This document shows, one piece after another, positions 1 to 12,795 of a DNA stretch of 64,000 nucleotides. The DNA lies in assembly GCA_003508835.1 (NCBI GenBank), contig PUFA01000084.1, positions 4,650,001 to 4,714,000 on the forward strand, read 5' to 3'. Position 1 is the stretch's first letter. Each line of letters opens with the position of its first letter. The notes under the pieces were generated by a model. The model was not told the DNA's origin. It saw only the letters and a list, made by a program, of their open reading frames with translations, and made no database searches. This stretch comes from Eonycteris spelaea (Eukaryota > Chordata > Mammalia > Chiroptera > Pteropodidae). The position numbers and the translations under genes are program-made.

Positions 1-1815
1 CGATAAATGTTTTATGAATTAATGAATCAGACAGACAGTTGATCAACTGATCAAACAGCAGCCCTCAGGTCTCAGATTACAGTGACATGAAGATAGGGCT
101 CACTCAGTGCTCCACCAGCAATTTAAATTAGAAAGGATCTTCAAGGCATTGCTTTAAGGGTGCTTGGATACCCAAATAAATACCATGGTATAATGATACT
201 TCCTCTGGTTTTTGGATTATCTCCTAAATTAGTTGGAAGACTAAAAGACTTAAATATAAATCTGAACTGCTGCAACATGATTATAATTCAGTTGCTTGAC
301 TTTACATGTTAAAATGTTTGAAACATGAGTGTGGCTAATTTATAGCTACATATTTTTAAAGAAATTGGTGGCTTTCTTATTTGAGGGCATCCCAGCCTGG
401 TCACACTCAGCAAAAATATGCTGCTTGGTGCATAAATAAAGAGAGCCGGTCTCTATGGCTCTCTCTCTGGAGCAGGGGTATAGCTCTATAGAGTCCACAA
501 AACCATGTAGGATCTGTTGAGACTTGCTGAGAAAGGTGATTTTTCTTCCATGGCTGGACAAGGAAGGTCTTGGTTTCTGTAGGGAGCTTCAGGCTGCCAT
601 GGCAACTCCCAGTCTTTTCTCTACTTCCTGTGTGTGCTATTCTACCAGGAGAGGTAGAAAGCTGTAATCTTTTCTCCTTTCCTCTCCCCTTCCCTTTTCT
701 TCTTCACTGGGTCTAGGATGGACAAAGGTCAGTACTAAATCCTGCTTGTAATTTTCTACCCCTTGTTAGAAACACTATATTCTAGTTCTATCTCTGGAAC
801 TACATTGTTAACCCTTAATTAGAACAACATAGTCCCAGCCAAGGCTGCTCTATTCTCCTTAAAGTCAAAATGCAGAGTGGAAGGAAAGGAAGGCTAGGCG
901 AAGGTGGAGAGAAACTAACTGGGCAAAAAGAAGTACTAGGATGGGCTTGACAGGTATGCATAATCCATTTCAATTAGGAATTGGCGGAGCGATAGAAGAT
1001 CCTAGAACGAGTGTTCTCAAATATGTCTTCACACTAGAACAAATTTTAGAGGCTTTTAGAGACATAGATGCTGGTTCTAGACTGGACTAAAACTCAGTGG
1101 TGTGACCCTGACTGGTCAGCACCAAGAAAACCAAAGCAGAAAATGAAAATAAGGTGCTGGAATAACATTCTATAAGGGATAAAAGGCCAAATGAAGAACT
1201 TTTTTATAGGAGCAAAAGGTTGGTAGGAAAAGCTGAAGTAGGATATCAGGACAGAAAAATAAAAGAATGGCTGGTTGCATCAATATGTTAAATCAAGAAG
1301 CCAGACCTAATATAAAAGTGTATGAGGCCCCCAAATTGGGTTGGAATATAAATATTGGTTTATACCTACTCCTTACCCTAGTCCTTCAGCTTGGTGGCCA
1401 CCTTCTGTCTTTCAAGTTGGTTGTCCTCTTTGTGCTTCTGTAGAATTTTTAATTATATTATTGACTTTCCTCTCTTCTGTCAAAAAGTCTAGTAGTAACT
1501 AGAGGTATAAATGGGTTGTTAATTCTATAGGAACTAATGTATAATTATTTACCCAGTTTTCAATTCATTTAATCATTCGACAAACCTTTTATAAGAGTAA
1601 GGAATCAAGCTAAACATTTGAGGATACGATGATAATTGTATTTGCATTTATGTGTATTGTGAGTGTATTATTTTACAATCTTTTTTAAAAAGAAAGTTCT
1701 TATATATGATACATATAAATATGGATACTTAAAGACATTATTTATGATAAATTATATACCATAATTCAAATTGTAATTATATAGGAAGTGGTATAAGTCA
1801 AGAACTACAAAGAGT
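1..1815. other. Unassigned A+T-rich non-coding DNA
   Basis: No gene, RNA gene or clear repeat is seen. A short stretch near 1560-1640 faintly resembles the antisense 3' end of LINE-2 (a run like ttcatttaatcattcgacaa) but is too degraded to call. 1670-1790 is very A+T rich. Open frames here are short and lack coding character. Confidence 0.6.
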
Positions 1816-1824
1816 ACAAGATTT

Positions 1825-2253
1825 TGCCAAGTTAGCCTGCCATAGTTTTGTGGATGCTGGCAGAAGACACAAGACTTTTGGGTCAGAGAAAGGAGTTTAT
1901 TACTCACAGCCCCCAATAGCATGAGATTCATGTTTGTGCTACTTCTCTGTGTCCTCTAAACTCCGTGAGGATGACACAGGGAGCCATAGATGAATGCTGT
2001 GGAGTCATACAATTTGTTTCTGTCACAGCTGAGGAACCTAGAACTTAGGAAACCCTGATCTTTTATAGTAGACTGCAAGTAAAACCACCCTACAGTTATC
2101 CTGGAGGATAGCATTTCTCTGGAGCAAAATGCTATCTCTATCTTTCAAAGCTGTTTGCTATATACATTCTTGAAAAGATAAAACAAAAAGTTGGCAGTTC
2201 TGCTCACAAGATGTGCAGAAACACGGGGATTCATGGAGAACTGTCTCCCAACA
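1825..2253 (-). mobile_element. Probable solo retroviral-type LTR, antisense
   Basis: Read on the minus strand, the segment starts TGTTGGGAGACAG at 2253. A polyadenylation signal AATAAA (plus-strand tttatt, 1896-1901) is followed by roughly 70 bases that would be R/U5. That order matches an endogenous retrovirus LTR, and the wording resembles old mammalian ERV LTRs, but I cannot assign a family from memory. No internal retroviral sequence is seen on either side, so it is best read as a solo LTR. The boundary near 1825 is a guess; the right boundary is firmer because it carries the expected terminal TG on the minus strand. Confidence 0.5.
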
Positions 2254-2255
2254 GT

Positions 2256-2985
2256 ATAATGGTGCGAGTTGCTATTATGAATATATAAAAGGAGGGAGAT
2301 AAAAAGGAGGAGCAAATTGATAAAAGCAGATACAAAAAATAAAGCTATCTCAGCTAGAATAAGAAATCTTAGGTCTAATTAGGGCAAAGGTAAGAGAAAA
2401 GCAGGTAGAAAGGTTGGCATATGTTTGAATCATAGAGAGAGAATCACTCAAAGAATTTGAGTGAGAAGTAGAGAATTTAAGAAGCTTTGTAGGGCACATA
2501 AAGGTTATTGGAAAGAACATGTTCAGGTTGCAGTGCCAGTTTGAAAGGACCTTGTTGCTTTCAAATCCTGTTGCTAAGAAACAGTATCTAGCAAATCTGG
2601 GAGTAAAATGGTATACAGATTAAAGAAAAGTCAAGTTTATCTCTGTTGCTATTACAAAGATATACAATAAAGCTACTACACTCTACTTGTAATGTATTGA
2701 TGTAGAATAGATGGGGTTAGTGAACGTCTGTCCCAACTTTTTGGAGAAGTCTCAAACTGGTTCCCTTTAATCTGACCTAGCTTGAGTACTTGGGGTCTTT
2801 CTCTTCTACCTCATCATAGTTCTTCTGTTTCAGGAGCTAACGAGTATCCTGGGCTATTGAAAGGGAGGAGGGATTGTTATATTAGATAATTACAGTTATA
2901 ACAAAAAACTCAAAAACCTTACAGGGGTTTGACCCAAAAATTTCATCTATCATTCACAAAATCCATTCCTAATGTTCTGGATCAG
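2256..2985. other. Unassigned non-coding DNA
   Basis: Purine-rich, moderately A+T-rich sequence with no recognised gene or repeat. A short piece near 2480-2550 is weakly reminiscent of antisense LINE-2 but cannot be supported. Confidence 0.55.
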
Positions 2986-2989
2986 CTTT

Positions 2990-3240
2990 ACTGCTTTCAT
3001 AAACAACCCCCACATTTTAGTGGTTCACAGCAGACCACATTGAATATTAGTGGCTGCAGGTTAGCTGCAGATGCTGTGTCTGTTTGATTTCATTTGGCTC
3101 TGCTCCATGTATCTTATTTCTGGACCCAGGCTAACGAAAAAATCTGTGTGGGATGTACCTTTTTAATGGCAGGAGGCAGAAGCAAAAGAAGTGGCAAAAA
3201 TCTCACAATGCCTCCTAAAACTTCTGGAATATGGTAGCAT
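2990..3240 (-). mobile_element. Degraded MLT1-like (MaLR) LTR fragment, antisense
   Basis: The segment has the layout of an antisense MLT1-type LTR: a 'cccacattttagtggttcac' start equivalent to the reversed U5 end, then a 'ggacccaggctaacg' block and a 'cacaatgcctcctaaaac' block. Divergence is high and no termini are visible. It could be another MaLR subfamily or a chance resemblance. Confidence 0.3.
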
Positions 3241-3535
3241 ATGTCATGTATGTTCACATTTCTTTACCTCTTTATTACACAGCTGAGCTTAACATCAATA
3301 GGTGAGAATCTTACAGGGTAGTGAATATGTTTGTCAACAATAACATAACTTATCAATAGTAGTTGAAATTTTTTTTTCAAACCATCACTTGGGGATCTTT
3401 TGTCCATTAGGGTAGCACTATTGTCTAGAGTACCTCTGAGATGGAGAAAAAAGTAGCTGGCAGGACACCTATTAGAAAGCAATAGTCAAGAAGTATGTAG
3501 TTTGAGGAAGGGAGGTTTCCAATTCAAAATCCAGT

Positions 3536-3590
3536 TCAAAACAAAAAAAAGCAAAAAACAAACAAAACAAAACAAACAAAACAAAACAAG
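3536..3590 (+). repeat. A-rich (CAAAA)n/(CAAA)n simple repeat
   Basis: Irregular tandem array of caaaa and caaa units, with an 8-A run near its left end. It may be the remains of a retroposon A-tail, but no parent element is recognised upstream. Confidence 0.8.
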
Positions 3591-4785
3591 TCAAGAAAGG
3601 GAAGAGGTACAGGTCAAAGACATGGCTTAGCAACTGCTGAGCATGGCTCTATGATGCCCTGTGGATTGGGTCATTACTCAGAGGCATCTTCCTCAGACAG
3701 GAAGAGGCACCAACCACTTTTCTGTTCCTAGCAGTTCACCAGCTGCCCTAGGCAAGGATGAGTAGACAGACAAATCATTTTCCTCTGTCCCAAATGGCTG
3801 GAAACTCTTAGCTGTGTGCTGAAGCCCAGAATTCTGATTCCTGCAGCTCCTTGGGCAAGTACACCTTTTCCTTCATCTGTAATTATAAGTAGTTCTGCTC
3901 TTAAATGAATTTTTAGTCTTATATCTCCTGAGTGCCACAGGGGAGGTAGAAAGGTAAGGAACTGCAGTGAGCCAGCAGATGGATCATCTTTGCTGAAGAA
4001 AGAACTTTTTTCTACTTTGGTAGAGGCAACAGAAAAGTCAGACTGAGAGCAAGCAAGGGGCAGAATGCATGTGGAGAGCCATCGGTTCTTAGAGGCTACT
4101 CCTGCCTTAGCCTGGAATATTACATCTTAATTCATCACTTGGATTAGTAAGAAGGCTGTGTAGCTAGATTAAGATTCAAATATGCATAAGACCTTGAGGA
4201 AGTTCTTTACTCACCAGCATCCCAGGTTTATGTGCCTCCCAGTCCCTTTCCAACTTCTAATCTCCCATGACTCCACTCCAGATACACAGAGATTCATTAT
4301 TTGTCTATTTATTTGTTCAATAATCTCACTTCAACAACCCAGCTTTAAACTGAGAGCCCAAATTGTTTAAATTGCCCCATTATTCCGGTTAAATCCCAGA
4401 GCTTTCAGAAACCATGAGGGAAGGTTGCAGGCATTTGGGCCTGGAAGTTTAGTTGAAATTACATGTGCACATCAATGGAAAGAGAATGCCACGATGACTA
4501 AAAGCATTGTTCATCATGTCCCCTCAATTCATTATAGATTGTCTCAAAAAATTGCTCTGTTGATTCTTTGGCTATTGAAATGTCATTAGTATTCTAGCCA
4601 CAAGTGAGTTTTTGACATTCTGAATGAACAGTTTGCTTGCATGCTCAAAATGAAAGGGGAGATGTCAAGAAGATGCTCTTGAGAGTGACAGAGAACATGA
4701 GAGGACATGGTATATGAGACCATTTGAGTCATTTTTGTGAAAGGTTTAGAAGCAGCAGCTGTATCTTTACTGTAAGGAATAAACT
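3591..4785. other. Unassigned non-coding DNA
   Basis: Mixed-composition unique-looking sequence without a recognised gene or repeat. Short open frames (for example 4182-4370, plus) have no recognisable protein features. Confidence 0.55.
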
Positions 4786-4787
4786 CT

Positions 4788-5130
4788 CAAACCTCAGCGG
4801 CTTCATAAAATGACATAAAATAGAAATGGCTGGCAGGGAGGGAGTGCCATATTTGGTAGGCCATCTTATGGGTAGATCATATACGGACTCAGACCCTATC
4901 TATTTTGAGGCCCCCACTCCTCTAGAGGTTGAGTCTTCTCTGTTTAGGTTGTGAGTGAGGAAAGAGACAGCAGTGGATTATGAGCTAGGCCTGGAAAATG
5001 GCTTCAGTCACTTTTGCCTATATTCCTTTGGCTAGAAGTTACTACACAATCTCATCTAACTGAGATCAGGGAAAGTTGGGTAATGTAAGCTAGCTGAATG
5101 CTCAGAAAGAACAGGACAGGAATTTAGTGA
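4788..5130 (-). mobile_element. Degraded MLT1-like LTR fragment, antisense
   Basis: The left part 'cctcagcggcttcataaaat' resembles the reversed 3' end of MLT1-type LTRs (the U5 stretch around '..tttaagccact..'). The remainder follows the general antisense layout but is strongly diverged. Subfamily and exact ends are not determinable by eye. Confidence 0.33.
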
Positions 5131-6240
5131 ACAACCAGTCAGTTTTTGCAACCGATTAGTCCAAAAATCAAGAATGCAATTAAAGCCTCCTCACTTTGGA
5201 TTCTCGGTATTCACAAATTATTGCTAAACATTTTATATCCCTGTCCTTCTGGGTGACGCTCCTGCCCAAGAAGCCTCTGCAGCGCTCAGGAACTCTGAGG
5301 GCCAGCCCTCCCTCTCATCCATTCACCCCCGCACCCTACCCTTATCCCACATGGCAAAGATATTGCTGGTGGCAGTTAAGTGTTCCTTAGGGAAGCGGGG
5401 GTAGGTAATTGGTTATAAAATACTACTTGGGGCACTGAACTTATAATTTTACTGCTGCACACTTTTCTAGCTTCCTCCACATCTACAGTATTCTAGAGCT
5501 AATTTCTTCCTGCTTTTTTAGTCTACAGCCTGAGTTTATTTTCAACACTCATGCCCACCCTCAGGGTTTCCTGACACTCATCCTATGGGCAAAACAGCAT
5601 ACTAACTTGAGGATATAAAATAGGTTTAAAAATAGTATTTGTCCCCACCCATAGCTTTTAAGAGAATAGGTATAGGATATTATTGGATGAGATAAAATTG
5701 GTGCCTATTCCCTGCCCCCAGCTTCCCCTTCATTTTTAATTACTTCCTTCCTCCCACTGTTTTCCAGACTATTTGAATTGTATCAGTCCCAGGCATATGG
5801 GAATGTGAGTATCACCGGATGGCTATTGTCAGTCAGGAAATAACTACTGTTCAAACACTGTTTGCTAATGATCATATTTGATGTGATAAAAGATGTGAAT
5901 ATTAATTCAAACCATCTCGGCACCATCTCAGATTTAAAAAAAAAAAAAGGCATGAGAACTGACAGCTTTGCATAAACCTCTTTCTTGCTATTTTCTGTGA
6001 TTCTGACATATTCACATTTCACTAAATAAGAGTGAACACCACCATCCACCCACTTGCCAGGCGTTCACTTTATATATAGCTATAGATATTCAATGTGAAA
6101 CAAAGCAAAAAGGATCCATGTAGCATAGAACTTATGGTGGGATTTTGAGGAGAGCAGGGGCTAAAATTTTTGTATTTAATTTTTGTCCTGTCTGGTTCTA
6201 CAAAATGCTCTTGGGTAAGGCACTACATATCCGTGTACTT
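5131..6240. other. Unassigned non-coding DNA with one short A-run
   Basis: The 5260-5350 part is locally G+C richer and the rest is A+T rich. There is an A-run at about 5937-5948. No gene, RNA or recognisable transposon is seen. Confidence 0.55.
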
Positions 6241-6244
6241 CAGT

Positions 6245-6560
6245 TTCTTGTTTATTCATCCATTCACTTGTGCATTTAATATTTATTGTGTATGCCTTGA
6301 ATACCTGGGACCAGGCTAGGTTCTGGAATACAGAATAGAATGTTTTAGTTCTTGCATAAGGAGCTCAAAATCTCATGGGAGCTACTATAGAACTAAATAA
6401 TAGTAACTCTTATATCTGGGAAAGGTGGGGAAGGGCCAAAGGGCTATGTAGCCCTGGATGGTTCTTCAAGGATAAAGTATTATCCAGACAGAGACTTTGT
6501 ATTGAGTGTTCACCATGTGCCAGCCACTATTTGGGGAAATACAAATGTGATGAGAGCTGA
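6245..6560 (-). mobile_element. LINE-2 3'-end fragments, antisense
   Basis: 6250-6400 carries the reversed L2 tail signature: 'ttattcatccattcacttg', then 'atttattgtgtatgccttga', then '..ggaatacagaata..' and 'ggagctcaaaatctcatggg'. A second similar block at 6495-6555 ('attgagtgttcaccatgtgc') suggests either a second L2 or MIR-type 3' end or a duplication. L2 is an ancient CR1-like LINE found across mammals, and these are long-dead fragments. Confidence 0.55.
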
Positions 6561-8800
6561 CTGCGGAAATTGTTAGGGTTTAGATTTTATAAGGCATTAT
6601 ATACCACACGTAGATTTTGGCTTTCACAGCTGAAGACCTGGTGAGTAGAGAGTCACAGGATCAGTTTCTCAGGACTGCTTTCTTACTCACCACTGTGGTG
6701 GGGAACACAAAAGGATCACATAGATTCAGATGTTATAGCAATATTTGGCAACTCTTTTATTTATTCGCTTTCAGACTTTTAACCTCATACAATGAGATAT
6801 TTAAGGACCTTTTCAAATAGGCAGGGTCATTCAGTTCTATTTGCGTTCTTACCCTGAACAGATTACACATTTTGATCATGGTAAAAGAAAATATTACTCT
6901 TGGCTTAAAGTTCCATTCTCTGCTTCTTTCAACTCCTTGGGTATTGGGAAATCCCTGACACCAAAATTCTTGGAGCTTAATTTGAGGAATCTGGGAGGTA
7001 TAACCACCAAAAAGGAGGTAAGATATCCTAGTGTGTGACTTGGATTCTCTGTAGGCACCTAAGCACAAAATGTGAACAGAAAAAGAATGGAAGACCCTCA
7101 AGTTTACATGCCTCCAAGAGTGTGGGTCTAGCATTTTAAACAGGTTATACATGATTCCAGTTCACAGTGAGACCGCTTGCTTGCTTTCAAAATCTGGCTA
7201 CAACTCACTGAATCCAACCACTGACCAGCCACAACTTTCATTTCAAAAAATTCTGACTCAACAGTCACCTAATTCTGGCCTCAGTAAGGTTGTTCTTCAA
7301 GATACATGTGTTGTTCATGGAATAATCTGAATACAACAGTATCTTATGATCCATTAAAAAAAACTCACTTACTTCTTTCTACATGCCACCTCTACTCAGA
7401 GACACCAGTAGTCCTGGGAAAAATATAAATTTAAAAGACAGCCTAACCTGGACCTCTTCTGAAGTTGTACAGGAAAAGCTTCTGCTCTAACGCCATGCCC
7501 CTACCTCCTCCAGAGATATTGGGCCAAGAATACCTCCTTATTACAGTTCACTATGGGTGTTGTGGGCCGCACCAGTGAGAACGGCCGAGTAAGTTCCCTC
7601 TCATTGGGATGTTGGGATCCCCTTGACTCAGCAGCTGTTTCATAGCCTGTAGCCAGGTACACCAGCAGCTGACTCTCAGGAAGTGCAGAGCTATGTTTGA
7701 GGGTTTTAGCTATTGTTGCGATTTTCCTCCATATTGTCCACACCAGCTGCTGTGGATGGATGGGTGGGGCGAAACTTTCTGCAGGAAGTAAACACACTTT
7801 CTTTTTGTCCCCACCTCCTCACCAAAGTTTATGTTTACTAGATTTGGGAAGAGTATTCAGTTTGGGGTAGACTGTTTCAAATGAAAAGTTCACTGAGAAA
7901 CTCCAGCCCTCATGATCTCAGGTGGATCTAATTAACACTTCCTATGCTTAAAGCTCCCTTAGCTAGTGTTATCTGAACCAAGGCCTCCAGCATCAGGGTG
8001 TGTGCAGAATCCCTCTCATTAACCTCACAGGCACTCAGGAGAGTGACTTACCTAGCTCTCCAGTTTCTCATCTTGTCCAAAGAGTTGCCCAACAATTCTT
8101 ACATTAAGAACAAAGATTGAATTGTTAACTGGTTTGGTGATGGTGATAACCCAGCATAGGGTAGGGGCAGGACCCTCTGAGATGTCCCATTTCCCTTCAG
8201 CATTGCCTCACAGGTGGGGTTCAAAAATAATTTCAGGACTGAGGTTTAAGTGAGATTAGTTAAGTAAATTCAAACACATGTTTTCAGCTGAGTCTTGGGT
8301 AATTTCTGAATCAGACCCCTAGATTAAACAAGTACTAAATGCCTTTGACATTGTATCTGATGGTTTAGTGATCAACTGAATGGAATATTAAGGGAAAGAA
8401 CAAGAAATCCTACTGGTTATATAAGAGTGAAGACAGGGAAAGCTTACCTTCCCATCTGCTGTCTCTGGCACTCGTAGCCATACTGGCATTCAGGAAATGA
8501 CAGGCAGGTGCAAGAGCTGGTGGGAAATGGAAGCTATAGAAAGGAGAAAAGCAAAGGAAGATATTTTTTATAAGCAACTATGACATTTGCAGTTGATGAC
8601 TCCTCCACCAAATAAATATATATTTGAGTTCACCAACTTCCCGCCTCCATCCCAGAACCGGTGGAGGCAAGCATATGGAAATTTCAGAATAACTTTTTTT
8701 ATCCCTGCTCTAGCCATTAATAATTCAGAATTTTTGAGGCATAATCTCAGAACAACTTACTATGAGATCAAGGAAATCTATTTTTAATGAATACAGATTG
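6561..8800. other. Unassigned non-coding DNA; G+C-richer island at 7495-7800
   Basis: No gene or repeat could be recognised with confidence. 7495-7800 is richer in G+C and keeps several CpG (for example around 7568-7590), unlike its surroundings. It may be a younger or less decayed LTR piece or unique sequence. Overlapping open frames at 6757-7152 (minus, 131 codons) and 7501-7797 (minus, 98 codons) show no protein family features. Confidence 0.5.
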
Positions 8801-11800
8801 GCTTTTCACAGCTGCTGTTAATTCTCTATTAATAATTTTTCTAAAAAATCAAAATAATAAAATATAACATATTAGACTGTTGGAACCAATACCAGACTCC
8901 TGCAAAATCCTTCTACAGGCTAGACTACATAGCTAGTATTTCTGTAGTAATTATTGGAGTTTGTATATTTTAATACTATAGGGAAAGGAAAATACTAGTA
9001 GACTGATGATAAAGGAGTAGAAAGTATGAGCACTAAATATGGAGCCAGGTAACTTTTGCCAAATCTCAGTACTGCCAATTTTTTTTATGATGATTGCCTT
9101 TCTGGGTCTGAATTTTCTCATTCCACTTTATATGTAAAGAGATGGACTAGACAATCTCTAATATTCTTTACATATTTAAGATTCCATAGTAGTATCTGTA
9201 TTTTGGAAAAAAAAATTCTTAATACAGAGAACCTGAAATGGTGGAATGTGAGGTAAATGTGGATTCACACACACACACAAAAGTAATTTATTAACAAAAT
9301 AAAGAGGAGGACATGGTTGTGACTGGAAATTTAGGCAGCAATACTTAGTAATTGAATAATTTATAAATAACTGTAATTTATTTGATTTGATTATAGTTTC
9401 AGTCCTCAGAATACCTTGCACTAAAGTAAAAATAGCCATGTCATGCCCATTAGAATAAAATATGTCATACTGCAGGAAATAACACAGGATAGTGATATAT
9501 GAAGATCCAAAAGGGGAAGAGACCTTGAGTCTCGGTGTCAAATTATTTGAAAGAGAAATTAACATAATACAGAAAGCAGTGGCAACAGAAACTTATTCCA
9601 AGAATCAGGGAACTTTCTCTATGGCAAGGTGAAATGGAAAAGGGGAGGAGAAAGAGGGAAGGACAGGCCATTTTATCTCAATTAGAAAAAAAGAGAACAA
9701 AAAGATGGGAAGATTGTGAACTCAAAATTCTTGAGTAAAGGAACCAATATCCTTCTTGCCCTGCGACCAATAACACAATCATTTTGTAGCCTCTTGATAA
9801 TTACTTGCTACAATACGGCACTTCAAAACTTATATTGAACCTGCAGTCCACATAAATTAGAAAATTTCAACTGAAATCTTTTTTGCCCACTTCTCCTATG
9901 TTAGTCTCATTTTTTAGCTCTTCTTGTCACATGAACCAAAAAAGATTTGCATCTGGGAGTCTAATGTCCTTATGTTATCCTTAACAATGCATAAATTCTG
10001 ATCTAATATAGTGAAATATGTATTGTATCTCAAGAAATGTCCTGTATAACAGATGTCATAAAAACACCTAAATTAAGAAAACCCTGAGTTATCAAAATGG
10101 ATGTTCTACAGATTTACATTCTTGAATGTATATGGAACTCTCTTCCATATAACAATCTATGGGATATATTGGGTGGCTTCTTCTGAAAAGAGTAGATTGT
10201 TTAATGAATTATTTTGTCAGTTGATAATATACTCTCGAGTCATCATTTTAGTAAAATCTTTTTAGTTAAATCTTATATGTTTATATCTTGTGTCACACAT
10301 CAAAACTCATTTGGAGTAAAGACTACTTTTTATATTTCTTAATGTTGCACATAGAGTCTTAGCATAATAGATGCTCAATCACCAGATGAATGTTTGGATT
10401 GGCTCACTTATAGTTAATTTAACAACACATAAATTTGAATTTTATTACTCTGGTTATTCCTTAATTTGATTTGCTCAGTTATTATTAGGTCTTAATACCA
10501 AATTCCTATAACTATTTTAATGAATAGGTGTGAATCATTTATATCAATAGACAATAGCAAAGGCCTTGAAAGTACTTTCTCTATCTGTAATCTGCTTTAT
10601 CAAAATGTTTAGCAAATATATTTTTGTAGAGAGTGTTTATAGAAATCTAAATCCACGTGTTTAAATTAATAAGTTATAAATGTAGTACCAAAATTAACTA
10701 TGTTTACTAACATACAGATAATTTATTTGATCTCAAGCCCAGAGTGTTATAATACAAATGATAAACAAGGTAATTTTTCAACTTTTAATGTAGATAAATA
10801 ATTTTCAGAATTTTTGAGAGTAGTGGGAACTCTCAAAATAAAATTTATATAAATACTTCATATAAAATTAACAAATACATGTTATTCATGTAAAATTATG
10901 TAATGTAATATAAACTCATAATATCAGATTTGCAACAACTTATAAATTCCATTAATGAGAACAAGGCTTTTTATGAACACAAAAAAATTTAAATTAGTAA
11001 CTATAAAATCTTAGTCTCAACAATAGATTTTATTTTTATATTTTATTTTAGTTTGTGGTAGTAGAAAAAAATCTGACTCACAGGCAAAGAAGTAGCAAAG
11101 AACAATAGCTTTTTTTTTTTTTTTTGCTTTTTTTATCAGGATAGTTCTCAATTAAATCCATCCAGAAACTTGAAAGTACATAAATGGAAGATTTTTTATA
11201 CAAAGGTATAAATAGTATAATTATCCAAACAATAGAATTTTTCTAAAATTATTTGAATGATTATTGATTAACCACAATATTGTAAAAAAATTTTTAAAAA
11301 AAAAAAAAACACTTTTTTAATGTATGGAACATACTGATGGTGTGAGCCTTCAATGACTTCATTCCAGTGGGTAGAACCCAATCAAAAACAATTAAATTGG
11401 ATAGCCCAAATTGGTTTTGGTTGAATGAAAAGTTACTCTCATAGGCAGTGAAAATCACTTGCATTTCATGGAACAACAGTCATTTATGGCTGGGGAGGAG
11501 AGAGTCCAATTGTGCACCTAAAAGGTAAGCACAATAAGAAAGCCAGAACAAGAACAAGCGCAAGACATATTCTGTTGGACCTTTTCCAAAGGGTTTTTAC
11601 ATCATTTTCTTCTCTCGTCTCTGCTGAGTATAACTGATATAAATGTTTTTTAGGCACTCTAATATATAGACCAAAGATTTTTCAACAAATAGAAATTCCA
11701 TTAAAAATGTATTGCATGATACCTTTTATAATTATTAAAGAATTGAATGGGCATTACAAATTATAATTTTTGGTGGGAGAATCGATAGGCAGATAATTTA

Positions 11801-12060
11801 TTGTATTCCTATCATTAGTTGTTTAAAATTGAAGATATTGTACAAAGTTTTCTGTTTTCGAAAAATCCCACATGGTTGTGATGAATATAAAAGTACAACA
11901 GTTGCTTCATATGTTTTCTAACTAATTTACATAATTTACTTATATTAAATAACAGGTTTTCTAAAACACATATGCTTTTTAATACTCTATTTCTTATTAC
12001 ACCTTATGTTTTATATTGTTTCATGAGTTAAAAGCCACTAGCTCCAATACCCATTTATAG
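8801..12060. other. Long A+T-rich unassigned stretch
   Basis: Strongly A+T-rich sequence with homopolymer runs (T16 at 11110-11125, A-run at about 11297-11310) and a short CA tract near 9267-9280. No gene is apparent. Parts may be very old LINE sequence beyond recognition. The antisense open frame at 9176-9565 (129 codons) has no domain and is judged fortuitous. Confidence 0.5.
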
Positions 12061-12064
12061 TTAA

Positions 12065-12795
12065 TATGCTCAGTAAACTAGGAATAGAGAGAAATGTCCT
12101 CAACTTGATAAAGAATACCTCCAAAATAATCAGGTAATGTCACATTTAATGGTGGAAAACTCAAAACTTTCCCACTAAGATCAGAAACAAGGCAAGGATG
12201 TCCCCTCACTATCGCTTTTTAACACTGTACTGGAAGTCCAAGCTAATAGAATAAGACAACAGAAGAAAATAAAAGGTATACAGATTGGGAAGGAAGGAAA
12301 AAAAAACTGTTCACAGATGACAATATTGTCTATGTGGAAAATCTGAAAGCATTAAAAAAAAAAAAAACTCCTGGAACTAATAAACAATTAAAGCAAAGTT
12401 GCAAGATACGAGGTTAATATACATTAATATATATATTCCTATATACCAGCAATGAACGAATGAAATTTTAAATGAAAAAATAATACCATTTATATTAGCA
12501 TTCATTTACATATCAAAATACTTAAGTATAAATCTAACAATATATAAGATCTATATGAAGAAAAATACAAAATTTATATAAACAAAGTCAAATAAGAACT
12601 AAATAAATAGAGATATATTTAATGTTCATAGAATACTCAATATTATCAGGATGTCAGTTCTTCCCAATTTGTTTTTAGATTCAGTGCAATCTCAAACAAA
12701 ATCTCAGCAACTTATTGTGTAGATATCAACGAACTGAATCTGGTCAATACTGCTGTGCACCTCAAATTTCTTTGAAAATAAAGTCTATTTAAAAA
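12065..12795 (+). mobile_element. LINE-1 fragment (ORF2 RT region joined to the 3' end)
   Basis: Sense L1. The sequence runs through the ORF2 reverse-transcriptase region and includes the catalytic box at 12310-12330, read F-T-D-D-N-I-V. It continues to a block at about 12680-12730 and then jumps straight to the L1 3' terminus 'aaaataaagtctatttaaaa', with AATAAA at 12777-12782. Compared with the other sense L1 in this window, about 3 kb is missing between ORF2 and the tail, so this copy is 5'-truncated and internally deleted. The 3' end is of the older mammalian L1M type. It is non-functional, with several frame interruptions. Confidence 0.85.

Noticed and set aside
5260..5360. Candidate exon in a G+C-richer stretch
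   Set aside because: No convincing splice-site pair with a coherent frame and no protein similarity recognised.
6757..7152. 131-codon minus-strand open frame as a gene
   Set aside because: No recognisable family; overlaps another frame on the opposite strand and shows no coding bias.
9176..9565. 129-codon minus-strand open frame as a gene
   Set aside because: Crosses a CA tract and A+T-rich sequence; no domain.
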